The notes under the pieces: generated by a model
What the model saw: only the letters and a program-made list of their open reading frames with translations
Told to the model about the DNA's origin: nothing
Database searches by the model: none
Position numbers and translations under genes: made by a program
Part shown: positions 26,482-33,553 of the stretch, piece by piece
Layout: the number at the start of each line of letters is the position of its first letter
Position numbering within the stretch: position 1 is the first letter of the stretch
NCBI RefSeq assembly: GCF_022751215.1
Contig: NZ_JAICDG010000002.1
Span: 1,550,001 to 1,614,000 of the forward strand
Origin: Actinomadura terrae
Lineage (GTDB): Bacteria; Actinomycetota; Actinomycetes; Streptosporangiales; Streptosporangiaceae
DNA length: 64,000 bases
Direction: 5' to 3'

Positions 26482-26946
26482 TCAGGAAAGGTCGAGCCGC
26501 CGCACCGACGAGATGCGCAGGATGGCCCAGACCGTCTTTCCGCCGGGCTCTTTCCTGACTCCGTGATGCCGGGAGAGGGCCTCGACGATGCCCATGCCCC
26601 ACCCATGCGGGTCGGGCGCGTCATCGGGAACCGGCTCGGTCGGCATCGTCAGATCGGGTTCGCTCCTCTTGGGAGTCTTCCGAGAGAAATCGCGAACCTC
26701 GACATGGAACCCGTCCTTGGAGGCGAACATCCGCAACATGATCGGCTTATCCGTGGCCCGGATCGCATTGGTCACCAGTTCGACCGCCACGAGCACGGCG
26801 TCCTCGGTGGTCTCGATCCCGACGTTGTAGGTGGCGGCCGCCGCCCTCACCAGGCATCGGACGTCCGGGACGACGCTGGGCGTGCTCGCCACCTTGTGCC
26901 GCACCGCCACCGGCTCGTACCGCGCGGCCCCCAGAATCGCGCTCAT
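26482..26946 (-). CDS. HATPase_c_2 (RsbW-like) ATP-binding regulatory protein
   Basis: 154 residues with the GHKL ATPase motifs of anti-sigma or orphan kinase-like proteins: N box E-L-V-T-N-A-I-R-A, G1 V-R-D-F-S, G2 G-W-G-M-G-I. There is no sensor or DHp domain. Numerous paralogues in actinomycetes sit next to XRE/DUF397 genes. It may act as a serine kinase on an antagonist protein or as an anti-sigma factor, but no sigma or STAS gene is adjacent. Its start overlaps the upstream gene's stop (ATGA). Confidence 0.82.
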   Translation of the reverse strand: MSAILGAARYEPVAVRHKVASTPSVVPDVRCLVRAAAATYNVGIETTEDAVLVAVELVTNAIRATDKPIMLRMFASKDGFHVEVRDFSRKTPKRSEPDLTMPTEPVPDDAPDPHGWGMGIVEALSRHHGVRKEPGGKTVWAILRISSVRRLDLS

Positions 26947-27212
26947 GTCCCGCTCGATTCCGGACGCTTGCGCTGCGCCAGTTCGTCCTGCTGCGCCATA
27001 AGTGCGGCCAGCGCGGATTCGCTGGAAGCGGTGAGCGTGTCCACCAGCCGATCATCACCGACGATCATTTCGGGACACCTGAGGTGCACGGTCCACAGCT
27101 CATCGTCATAGCGCTGATAGGGCTCCGCCCAGCGACCTTCGGGCGGCTGGTACGCCGGTAGGGGATCGGTGTGACTGATTCGCGGGCTTTTGGGGGACCT
27201 GTCAACGCTCAT
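26943..27212 (-). CDS. Small hypothetical protein, first gene of the HATPase/BldC operon
   Basis: 89 residues, unrecognised: an N-terminal polar part, a short Pro-rich segment P-A-Y-Q-P-P-E-G-R-W, a central W-T-V-H-L-R-C-P motif and a charged C-terminal helix. The ATG at 27212 is the most downstream in-frame start that leaves room for the divergent promoter of the XRE gene; longer frames read through that promoter. It overlaps the ATPase gene by four bases, so it is probably co-translated with it. Confidence 0.5.
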   Translation of the reverse strand: MSVDRSPKSPRISHTDPLPAYQPPEGRWAEPYQRYDDELWTVHLRCPEMIVGDDRLVDTLTASSESALAALMAQQDELAQRKRPESSGT

Positions 27213-27285
27213 GGACCTGATCGCTTTCGCTTTGTCCTTGTGTTCGAGCCCCAGATTGGCCCCGCCGTCGTATTGTGGGCTAGAC

Positions 27286-27298
27286 GTACCCCCGGTAC
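27286..27298. promoter_or_regulatory. GTACC-CCC-GGTAC palindrome upstream of XRE gene
   Basis: A perfect 5+5 bp inverted repeat with a 3-bp centre, 32 bases before the XRE start codon and next to TATTGT/TAGACG promoter-like words. Its place in the divergent intergenic region fits an operator for autoregulation. Confidence 0.4.
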
Positions 27299-27329
27299 CT
27301 CGCGAAATACCAGCGATGGAGGATGGCTT

Positions 27330-28154
27330 ATGCCCCCTTCTGCCCCCATAGATCCGCGCCAGAGCATGAGAGCCCAACTGGCCTACGCGCTTCGTCTGAT
27401 GAGAGAGGCGAAGGGCCTGAGTCAGGACGGCCTGGCCAAGGAGCTGTACACGACGCGCGAGTCGATCGCCGCCTACGAGTCCCAGCGAAACCGTCCTGAC
27501 AAGGACTTCTGCAAGAAGCTTGACGACTTCTTCGAAACCGGCGAGCTCTTCCAGGGTCTCTGGCACCACGCCCGGCGCGAGCACATCCACGAGTGGCTCG
27601 AAGCCTATTTCGCGCACGAGAGCGAGTCTCTGGAGATCCGCAGCTTCCAGCCGCTCTACATCCCTGGTCTGCTCCAGACTGAGGGTTACATGAGGGCAGC
27701 GGCTGCCAAGGGTCAGGTGGATGAGGACCAGATCCGCCAGCGACTGGCCCGGCGGGGCATCCTGACCCGCGCCGAGAACCAGCCGCATCTCTTCGTGGTC
27801 CTGGACGAAGCCGCCATTCTTCGTCGCAGCCACGACGGAAGCGTGATGCACGAGCAGCTTCAGTACCTGCTCGACGCCACTGAACTGCCTCGGATTCACG
27901 TACAGGTAGTGCGGATCGCCGATGGCTGGTACCACGGACTCAAGGGAGCGATGATCGTTCTCACCAAGCCCGACCGACTCCGGATCGGCTATGTGGAAGC
28001 CCAGTTTGGTGGGAGACTGGTCCAGGAGCCAGCTGAGGTCACTCGGCTGGGAATTCGGTTCGATGAGATCAGGGGCCATGCGCTGTCAGAAGAGGCCACT
28101 CGGGCCCTGATCCAGAAGACGATGGAGACGATGCGGCATGATCCAGTGGCGTAA
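27330..28154 (+). CDS. XRE-family regulator with DUF5753 domain (DUF397 partner)
   Basis: 274 residues from an ATG preceded by GGAGG. The HTH is at ~15-75 (L-M-R-E-A-K-G-L-S-Q-D-G-L-A-K-E-L-Y-T-T-R-E-S-I-A-A-Y-E split across two helices), and DUF5753 follows with F-Q-P-L-Y-I-P-G-L-L-Q-T-E-G-Y-M. It is followed by two DUF397 genes, the first overlapping its 3' end by 17 bases. This is the WhiJ/AbaA-like pairing, in which the small acidic DUF397 protein is thought to modulate the DNA-binding partner. Confidence 0.92.
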   Translation: MPPSAPIDPRQSMRAQLAYALRLMREAKGLSQDGLAKELYTTRESIAAYESQRNRPDKDFCKKLDDFFETGELFQGLWHHARREHIHEWLEAYFAHESESLEIRSFQPLYIPGLLQTEGYMRAAAAKGQVDEDQIRQRLARRGILTRAENQPHLFVVLDEAAILRRSHDGSVMHEQLQYLLDATELPRIHVQVVRIADGWYHGLKGAMIVLTKPDRLRIGYVEAQFGGRLVQEPAEVTRLGIRFDEIRGHALSEEATRALIQKTMETMRHDPVA

Positions 28155-28326
28155 GAGCAGCCACAGCCAGGGCGGCGAGGGCGAGTGCGTCGAGGTCTCG
28201 ACCAACACCGTGGACACCCTGATCCGCGACTCCAAGGACCCCGAAGGCCCCCGCCTGACTCTCGGCCGCACCGGCCTGACCGCTCTCCTCGGCCAGATCA
28301 AGGCCGGAGAACTGGACCTGAGCTAG
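28138..28326 (+). CDS. DUF397 protein, copy 1
   Basis: 62 residues with the family hallmark W-R-K-S-S-H-S-Q-G-G and the D-S-K-D-P-E-G-P core. It starts inside the last codons of the XRE gene, in another frame, so translation is coupled. It is the cognate small partner of the XRE regulator. It is 82-90% identical by eye to the second copy downstream. Confidence 0.92.
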   Translation: MIQWRKSSHSQGGEGECVEVSTNTVDTLIRDSKDPEGPRLTLGRTGLTALLGQIKAGELDLS

Positions 28327-28367
28327 CTCCCTCGGCTCCGATCGTCCAACGACGGAGAGGATGCAGC

Positions 28368-28556
28368 ATGATCCAGTGGCGTAAAAGCAGCCACAGCCAG
28401 GGCGGCGGCGAGGGCGAGTGCGTGGAGCTCTCGACCAACACTGTCGACACGCTCGTCCGCGACTCCAAGGACCCCGAAGGTGCCCGCCTGGCTCTCGGCC
28501 GGGGCGACCTGACCGCTCTCCTCCACCAGATCAAGGCCGGTGAACTGGACCTCTAG
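28368..28556 (+). CDS. DUF397 protein, copy 2 (tandem duplicate)
   Basis: 62 residues, nearly identical to copy 1 with one extra Gly in the G-G-G-E-G-E stretch and a few substitutions (V-E-L for V-E-V, L-A-L-G-R-G-D). Its upstream DNA (GGAGAGGATGCAGCATGATCC) also copies the end of the XRE gene, so the duplication unit spans the XRE 3' end plus the DUF397 gene. It ends just before a terminator. Confidence 0.92.
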   Translation: MIQWRKSSHSQGGGEGECVELSTNTVDTLVRDSKDPEGARLALGRGDLTALLHQIKAGELDL

Positions 28557-28568
28557 TCCACCGCAGGA

Positions 28569-28592
28569 GCCCCCCGACACGAGTCGGGGGGC
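28569..28592 (+). terminator. Rho-independent terminator after the XRE/DUF397 operon
   Basis: A 10-bp perfect stem (GCCCCCCGAC / GTCGGGGGGC) with an ACGA loop, followed by TTCTTGCT. It lies 13 bases after the second DUF397 stop. Confidence 0.85.
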
Positions 28593-28643
28593 TTCTTGCT
28601 GCTTCACCGTGAACGGCATCGCTGAGCCGGGCAGACTCTTCCC

Positions 28644-28868
28644 ATGGCAACCAGTTACGACGAGATCGTGGGCAGGGCCGAGACCGAGATCGCGACGTTC
28701 GCCCTCTCCGGGTGGGTGGGCGCGATCGTGGTCGTTGAGGGCGCGGTGTGGGTCGCCGTCAAGCGTCCCGGCGGCGAGGAGGTCGTCGAACAGGGCCCGC
28801 TGTCCACCGCCCTGCGCCACTACACCTCGTCCCTCCGCCAGGCCGCCAACCGCACCACGTCCCTCTAA
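28644..28868 (+). CDS. Small hypothetical protein
   Basis: 74 residues: an amphipathic start, a short hydrophobic strand-rich segment (V-G-A-I-V-V-V-E-G-A-V-W-V-A-V), then a polar helix with L-R-H-Y-T-S-S-L-R-Q-A-A. There is no signal peptide or known domain. It has codon bias typical of the strand, and no clear ribosome site. Confidence 0.45.
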   Translation: MATSYDEIVGRAETEIATFALSGWVGAIVVVEGAVWVAVKRPGGEEVVEQGPLSTALRHYTSSLRQAANRTTSL

Positions 28869-28915
28869 CCCGTCGCGCGCGCCGGATTGTCCGTACGCGG
28901 ACCTAAGCTCTCCCC

Positions 28916-29297
28916 ATGCCGATATCCGCCGTCGCCGCGTCCCTGCGCTATGCCGACGCCGATGCCCGCCTGGGCGGCGCGTTGTCCGCCGTGTTCGAGG
29001 GGTCGGGGGCGTCGCCCGGCTACGACGAGGTGCTGTTCTTCGACGGGGACCTCAGCCTCGACGGGGATTTCCTGGACGCCGTCCGGGACCGTCGATACCC
29101 CCTGGGTGAACAACTACGACGACGATGACGACGACATCGACTTCGCCGTCGGGGACGGCATCGTCGAGGCGTTCGTGCCCGAGGTCGTCGACGCGGAGGC
29201 CTGCTGCCTGAACGTCGACGACTTCCTGGACCGGCTACGGGCCGGGCTGCCCGTCCTGCGACCCGGAGCCCAGGACGGCGGCCGGGTCGGCGAGTGA
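28916..29297 (+). pseudogene. Acidic hypothetical protein, frameshifted
   Basis: The first frame runs from the ATG at 28916 through Y-D-E-V-L-F-F-D-G-D-L-S-L-D-G-D-F-L-D-A-V-R. An extra C at about 29090 shifts it; removing that base joins D-V-D-T-P-W-V-N-N-Y, a run of six Asp, and a coherent acidic C-terminal half with A-C-C-L-N-V-D-D-F-L-D-R-L that ends at 29297. The ~127-residue fused product is unrecognised. It could be a sequencing error or true decay. Confidence 0.55.
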
Positions 29298-29416
29298 CCA
29301 CGTGTCTCGGGCCCGGCGCCACCACACCTCGTCCCCCCTGCAACCACAGCACGTCCCTCTGACCCCAGGGGAACCGGGACAAGCATTGTTGGTGGACGCG
29401 GCCCCGCCATTTCGCT

Positions 29417-29724
29417 GCGGCTTTGTGGAGCCGGTCCGGCCACAGCGGTACGGGAGCTTTGCCGGCCGGGCCCAATGCTTCTGACCTGCATCGAATGTGA
29501 TTCCCTAAACGGCGCTCCCGTTACCGGCACGGCCGAATTCTCGACGCTCGGTCGGCGGAATCACGTCACCGGCTCAGGGAGAGGGGCGTGACCGCCTGGG
29601 CTGACCAGGGTCACTTTCAGTCATTAATCGATTACGAGGTGTGATGATGTTCCTGCCGCTCCCGATCTCCGGGGATCACAGATCCCACCGGGAGCCCGGA
29701 CTCCACGAGTAGGCAGGAGAACAC
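29417..29724 (+). promoter_or_regulatory. Upstream module copy A of the secreted-protein array
   Basis: A ~310-bp non-coding block from GGCTTTGTGG to GCAGGAGAACACATG. It shares ordered words with copies B and C: CTGACCTGCAT, GTTACCGGCACGGCCGAAT, CGGAATCACGTCACCG, GGTCACTTTCAGTCATT, TGTGATG, GGATCACAGATCCCACCGGG. No open frame is conserved, so it looks like a regulatory leader. It drives paralogues 1-3. Confidence 0.65.
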
Positions 29725-30079
29725 ATGCAGCTCCCCGCACGCATCGCCACCGCGACCGCCGTCGCGGTGCTGGGCCTCGGGGCGGCCCCGGCCATCGTCC
29801 TGGCCGCTCCCGCCGCCCAGCAGGTGGACGTGGACCAGTGCGGCGGCCACATCTATGACCGGGTCGGCCTTCGCGGCGCCGTCTACAACGGGGTCCGCTG
29901 CCCTGCGAGTTCGAGGACGGCGTCATCAAGGCCCACCGGATCGGCCTCAAGATCGTCCTGGGCAACCCCCAGTGCCGCGTCGGCACTGACGTCGCCGAGG
30001 CCGATCTGACGCTCGACAGCTCCCAGAATCCCCCTTGTACGCGGAGGGCACGGCCACCCGGACGAGCCGGGCGGCCTGA
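29725..30079 (+). pseudogene. Tandem secreted-protein paralogue 1 (degenerate)
   Basis: The signal peptide and C-G-G-H-I-Y-D start match the other paralogues up to G-A-V-Y-N-G-V. Then about 75-80 bases of the family (the V-E-A-T-V...L-V-L-T-L-D-G strands) are missing, and the reading frame changes: P-C-E-F-E-D-G-V-I-K and N-P-Q-C-R-V-G-T appear in another frame. A second single-base loss near 30035 is needed to reach the family-like end (TGA at 30077). At least two lesions make this a pseudogene. Confidence 0.75.
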
Positions 30080-30103
30080 GGCGACGCTGAGCACGCCGAC
30101 CGG

Positions 30104-30129
30104 ACAGGGCTCGCTCTCCACCGCCCTGT
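30104..30129 (+). terminator. Degenerate hairpin after paralogue 1
   Basis: ACAGGGC and GCCCTGT pair around a 12-base loop at the place where the other paralogues have a CCGGACAGAG hairpin; it appears to be a decayed version. Confidence 0.4.
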
Positions 30130-30215
30130 GGCACGACACCTCGCTATTTCCCGGCCCCCGGGGATCACAGATCCCACCGGGAAAGCGCGCTCCAATCAGC
30201 AATCAGGAGAAACAG

Positions 30216-30653
30216 ATGAACCGCTTCCCCGCACGCATCGCCATCGCGCTCGCGGCCGCGGCGCTCGGTCTCGGGGTGGCTCCGGCCATCGCCCTGGCCG
30301 CCCCCGCCACCACCATCGCCATCGAGCAGTGCGGCTCCCACATCGAGGACTGGATCAACGGCAACGGCGGCTTCTACGTGGGAACCCTGCACGGGACCAC
30401 CAAGGACCCGGTCGCGGCGTCGGTCGACATCAGGCGCGAACGCCTCGTCCTGACCCTGGACGGGCACACCGGAGGGCCCCGGCCCTATGAGTTCGAGAAC
30501 CGCACCATCACCTCGAATTTGATCGGCTACAGCGTCGTCCTGGACAACCCCATCTGCCGCGTGGGCAACTTCGTCAACGAAGCCACTCTCACGATCAACA
30601 GCCCCCAGAACCCCCCTCTGCACCTGAAGGGCCAGGTTCGCCGGGTGCACTAG
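30216..30653 (+). CDS. Tandem secreted-protein paralogue 2
   Basis: 145 residues: a Sec signal peptide (M-N-R-F-P-A-R..., cleavage near A-L-A-A-P-A) and a ~115-residue mature domain. Family pattern: C-G-S-H-I-E-D-W-I-N near the mature N-terminus, two beta-rich segments (L-V-L-T-L-D-G), Y-E-F-E-N, then N-P-I-C-R-V-G and L-T-I-N-S-P. Exactly two mature cysteines suggest one disulfide. No known domain is recognised. It is probably an extracellular beta-sandwich protein. A strong AGGAG site precedes the ATG, and it shares an upstream GATCACAGATCCCACCGGG word with its siblings. Confidence 0.8.
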   Translation: MNRFPARIAIALAAAALGLGVAPAIALAAPATTIAIEQCGSHIEDWINGNGGFYVGTLHGTTKDPVAASVDIRRERLVLTLDGHTGGPRPYEFENRTITSNLIGYSVVLDNPICRVGNFVNEATLTINSPQNPPLHLKGQVRRVH

Positions 30654-30677
30654 TGACCTGAGGCGAGGCCGAGCACG

Positions 30678-30711
30678 GGCCGGGCAGAGTCGACCGACAC
30701 TCTGTCCGGCC
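30678..30711 (+). terminator. Hairpin after paralogue 2
   Basis: A 12-bp stem (GGCCGGGCAGAG / CTCTGTCCGGCC, one G-U pair) with a 10-base loop. It is almost the same hairpin as after paralogues 3, 4 and 6. Confidence 0.7.
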
Positions 30712-30824
30712 TGTCGCATGACGACCCGCCGATAACCAACCGAACAGGGCCCGCATTCCACTGCCCTGCGCCACCGCAATTCCCGCCGGGAGCCCGAGCT
30801 TTCACAAGTAGAGCAGGAGAACAC

Positions 30825-31283
30825 ATGAACCGCTTCCCCGCACGCGTGCTGACCACGACGGCGGCCGTGGCACTCGGCCTGGGACTGGCGCCGGCCGCCG
30901 CCCTGGCCGCCCCCGCGCACCCCACCACCGTCCAGCGGACGGATCTGGACCGGTGCGGCTCCCACCTGGACGACTGGATCGACGGTCGCGGCGCCGTCTA
31001 CAGGGGGCCGCTGGACAAGAGCGGCGGCGGCCGTCCGGTCGAGGCGACGGTCGAGGTCGACCGCGACCACCTCGTCCTGACCCTGGACGGGAACCGGGGA
31101 GACCCGCGTCCCTACGAGTTCGAATACGGCGCGATCATCTCGGACGTGACTGGCTTCAAGGTCATCCTGGACAACCCCATCTGCAAGCTGGCCACCATCG
31201 TCAACGAGACTGAACTGACGGTCGCCGGCCCCCTGGAGCCCCCCGTGTATCTGAAGGGCAGGATCTACCGGGGGCGCCGGTGA
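30825..31283 (+). CDS. Tandem secreted-protein paralogue 3
   Basis: 152 residues with the same design: signal peptide (M-N-R-F-P-A-R-V, cleavage near A-L-A-A-P-A), C-G-S-H-L-D-D-W-I-D, V-E-V-D-R-D-H-L-V-L-T-L-D-G, Y-E-F-E-Y-G-A-I-I and N-P-I-C-K-L-A. It differs from paralogue 2 by a slightly longer loop (K-S-G-G-G-R-P). Two mature Cys are conserved. The 171-base gap before it contains a hairpin but not the long module, so it probably belongs to the transcription unit that starts at copy A. Confidence 0.8.
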   Translation: MNRFPARVLTTTAAVALGLGLAPAAALAAPAHPTTVQRTDLDRCGSHLDDWIDGRGAVYRGPLDKSGGGRPVEATVEVDRDHLVLTLDGNRGDPRPYEFEYGAIISDVTGFKVILDNPICKLATIVNETELTVAGPLEPPVYLKGRIYRGRR

Positions 31284-31303
31284 CCTGACACGCCGCCGAC
31301 CAC

Positions 31304-31339
31304 AGGCCGGACAGAGTCGACCGACTCTCTGTCCGGCCT
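31304..31339 (+). terminator. Hairpin after paralogue 3
   Basis: A 13-bp perfect stem (AGGCCGGACAGAG and complement) with a 10-base loop; followed by GCCGCG rather than a T run. Confidence 0.75.
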
Positions 31340-31360
31340 GCCGCGTCCCCCGAGGCCATG

Positions 31361-31675
31361 TTCGCGGCGGCTTTGCGGTACCGGTTCGGATAAACCGCTA
31401 CGAGCGTTTAGTTTCCCGAATCCAATGGCCTTGACCTGCATTGTTTGTGGCGCCCTGGACGGAGGGTCCGTTACCGGCACGGCCGAATCGCCGAATCGCA
31501 GTCGGCGGAATCACGTCACCGACTCAGAAAGAGACGCGTGGCCGTCCAGGCTGAGTGCGGTCACTTTCGGTCATTTATCGGCCACAAAGTGTGATGCTGT
31601 TCCTGTCGCTCCCGACCACCGAGGATCACAGATCCCATCGGGAGCCTGAGCTCCACGAGCAGAGCAGGAGAACAC
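31361..31675 (+). promoter_or_regulatory. Upstream module copy B of the secreted-protein array
   Basis: The same ordered words as copy A: GGCTTTGCGG, TTGACCTGCATTG, GTTACCGGCACGGCCGAAT, CGGAATCACGTCACCG, GGTCACTTTCGGTCATTTAT, GTGTGATG, GGATCACAGATCCCATCGGG, GAGCAGGAGAACACATG. The order and spacing are preserved although the intervening bases have diverged. It precedes paralogues 4 and 5. Confidence 0.65.
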
Positions 31676-32116
31676 ATGAAGCTCGCCACGCGCATCGCCA
31701 CCACCACCACGGTCGCGGCGCTCGGTCTCGGGCTGGCTCCGGCCGTCGCCCAGGCCGCTCCCGCCACCACCGCCACCACCGCCATCGTCCAGCCGGTGGT
31801 GGCGGACGGGTGCGGCGCCCGCAAGGAGGACTGGGTCGGCGTCTACAAGGGCAAGGTGCGCGGCCCCAAGGGCTCGAAGGAGGTCACGGTCGATGTCAAG
31901 GCCAACTACGAGCTCAACCTTTTCGTGGACAACACGCGGATCGACCTGCGCTACGAATTCAAGAACGGCACCCTCCACGCGGCGCGGCCCGGCATCGACG
32001 TCACCTTGAGCGAGCCCCACTGCAAGGTGGGCTCGACCGTCACCGAGGCCACGCTGACGATCCGCCGGGGCTCGCCCCCGCCCGTGAGCGGCCATGTCGT
32101 GCGGCAGTCGCGGTGA
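31676..32116 (+). CDS. Tandem secreted-protein paralogue 4
   Basis: 146 residues: signal peptide (M-K-L-A-T-R-I-A..., cleavage near A-Q-A-A-P-A), then a more divergent mature part. C-G-A-R-K-E-D-W replaces C-G-S-H-L-E-D-W, the central strands are V-D-V-K-A-N-Y-E-L-N-L-F-V-D, and the second cysteine lies in E-P-H-C-K-V-G-S. The region between E-D-W and the central strands is shorter. It still has two Cys. Preceded by module copy B and followed by the family hairpin. Confidence 0.78.
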   Translation: MKLATRIATTTTVAALGLGLAPAVAQAAPATTATTAIVQPVVADGCGARKEDWVGVYKGKVRGPKGSKEVTVDVKANYELNLFVDNTRIDLRYEFKNGTLHAARPGIDVTLSEPHCKVGSTVTEATLTIRRGSPPPVSGHVVRQSR

Positions 32117-32136
32117 CCTGAGGCGACGCTGAACGC

Positions 32137-32172
32137 AGACCGGACAGAGGTGCTCGGCGCTCTGTCCGGTCT
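32137..32172 (+). terminator. Hairpin after paralogue 4
   Basis: A 13-bp perfect stem (AGACCGGACAGAG / CTCTGTCCGGTCT) with a 10-base loop, then GTCATGTG. Confidence 0.75.
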
Positions 32173-32244
32173 GTCATGTGACGACCCGCTCATGACCGAC
32201 CAGAGACCGGGGGACCGGGCTCCACAAGGAGAGCAGGAGAACAG

Positions 32245-32688
32245 ATGAACCGCTTCCCCGCACGTGCCATGACCGCCGTCGCGGTCGCGGCCCTCGGCCT
32301 CGGGTCGGCTCCGACCATCGCCCGGGCCGCCCCCGTCCGCCTCGCCGCGGGGGTGTCCGAGTGCGGCGCCCGCCTGGACGACTGGCTCAACGCCAACGGC
32401 GCCGTCTACAAGGGGGACCTGAGCAAGAGAGGCGGCAAGTCGATCAAGGCGGTGGTCGACATCAACCCCGAGGACGTCGTCCTGATCCTGGACGGCAACC
32501 GGATGGAGGGGCGGTCCTACAGGTTCGGGCAGCGCGCCATCGTCGTGGCCCGGAGGGGCTTCACCGTCCGCATGGTCGACCCCGTCTGCGAGGTGGGCAC
32601 GACCGTCAGCGCGGTCACCCTGACGGTCGACAGCTCCCCAGAGCCCCTGGCGCACCGGGAGGGCCACATCGTCCGGACGCCCGGGTGA
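32245..32688 (+). CDS. Tandem secreted-protein paralogue 5
   Basis: 147 residues: signal peptide (M-N-R-F-P-A-R-A-M..., cleavage near A-R-A-A-P-V), C-G-A-R-L-D-D-W-L-N, V-V-D-I-N-P-E-D-V-V-L-I-L-D-G, then D-P-V-C-E-V-G-T and L-T-V-D-S-S-P. Two mature Cys. Its ribosome region (GAGCAGGAGAACAGATG) is the family one. No hairpin follows; the module copy C begins 15 bases after its stop. Confidence 0.78.
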   Translation: MNRFPARAMTAVAVAALGLGSAPTIARAAPVRLAAGVSECGARLDDWLNANGAVYKGDLSKRGGKSIKAVVDINPEDVVLILDGNRMEGRSYRFGQRAIVVARRGFTVRMVDPVCEVGTTVSAVTLTVDSSPEPLAHREGHIVRTPG

Positions 32689-32702
32689 CCCGAGGCAACG
32701 CC

Positions 32703-33015
32703 CGCGGTGGCTTTGTGGCCCCGCCCGGCCGACCCTGCACAGAAGCCTTGGTCGCCGGTCTCGATAGTGCTGACCTGCACCGTTCGCAATAGGCCTGGAC
32801 GGCGTTCCAGTTACCTGCACGCCCGAATTCTCGAAGCGCGGCTGTCGGAAACACGTCACCGGCTCAGCGAGAGGCGTGTGACCGTCCAGGCTGACCACAA
32901 TCACTTTCGGTCATCGATCAACCTCGAAATGTAATGCTGCTCATGCCGCTCCCGACCCCCGAGGGTCACAGATCCCACCGGGAGCCCGGACTCCACGAGT
33001 AGAGCAGGAGAACAC
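32703..33015 (+). promoter_or_regulatory. Upstream module copy C of the secreted-protein array
   Basis: Third copy: GGCTTTGTGG, CTGACCTGCACCG, GTTACCTGCACGCCCGAAT, CGGAAACACGTCACCG, ATCACTTTCGGTCAT, GGGTCACAGATCCCACCGGG, GAGCAGGAGAACACATG. It lies before paralogue 6. Preservation of the same words in all three copies marks them as the likely functional elements. Confidence 0.65.
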
Positions 33016-33476
33016 ATGAACCTCTCCGCACGCCTCATGACCACGGTCGCAGCCGCGGCGCTCGGCCTCGGGCTCGTCCCGGCCGCCGCCCTGGCCGCCC
33101 CGGCCCCCGCCCCCGCCGTCCAGCAGACGGACGACCGCGCGTGCGGCTCCCACCTGGAGGACTGGATCAACGGGAACGGCGCCGCCTACCTGGGGACGCT
33201 GAAGCACGTCGACGGCGGCCACGGAACGGTCGAGGCGAGGGTCGACATCAACCACGACGAGGTCGTCCTGACCCTGGACGAGAACCCGGGCGAGCCGGAG
33301 GCGTACGAGTTCAACAATGGCGTCATCACCTGGGGGGGGAATTCGGCAGGTCCGCCCGCCTGCACAAGCCCGTCTGCGAGGTGGGCACGATCGTGACCAA
33401 AGCCGAACTGGAGATCTACATCCCCCAGAGCCCGCCCGTGCACCTGAAGGGCGAGGTCGAGCGGGCCCTCGGCTGA
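33016..33476 (+). pseudogene. Tandem secreted-protein paralogue 6 (frameshift at a G8 tract)
   Basis: The signal peptide and first half are normal for the family (C-G-S-H-L-E-D-W-I-N, V-D-I-N-H-D-E-V-V-L-T-L-D-E). At 33332-33339 there is a run of eight G; after it the frame reads N-S-A-G-P-P and ends at 33396. With one more G the protein continues E-F-G-R-S-A-R-L-H-K-P-V-C-E-V-G-T, the expected family C-terminus, to 33476. It may be a pseudogene, a slippage-switched gene, or a homopolymer sequencing error. Confidence 0.7.
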
Positions 33477-33497
33477 CCGTGAGCCGACGCTGAGCAC

Positions 33498-33533
33498 AGA
33501 CCGGACAGAGAAGGCCACCCCTCTGTCCGGTCT
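33498..33533 (+). terminator. Hairpin after paralogue 6
   Basis: A 13-bp perfect stem (AGACCGGACAGAG / CTCTGTCCGGTCT) with a 10-base loop and GTCCCTTCT after it; the same element as after paralogues 2-4. Confidence 0.78.
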
Positions 33534-33553
33534 GTCCCTTCTACAGCGGGTAG

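Noticed and set aside
29417..33015. CRISPR-like interpretation of the three upstream modules
   Set aside because: Only three long, diverged copies with genes between them; no short regular repeats or spacers and no cas genes.
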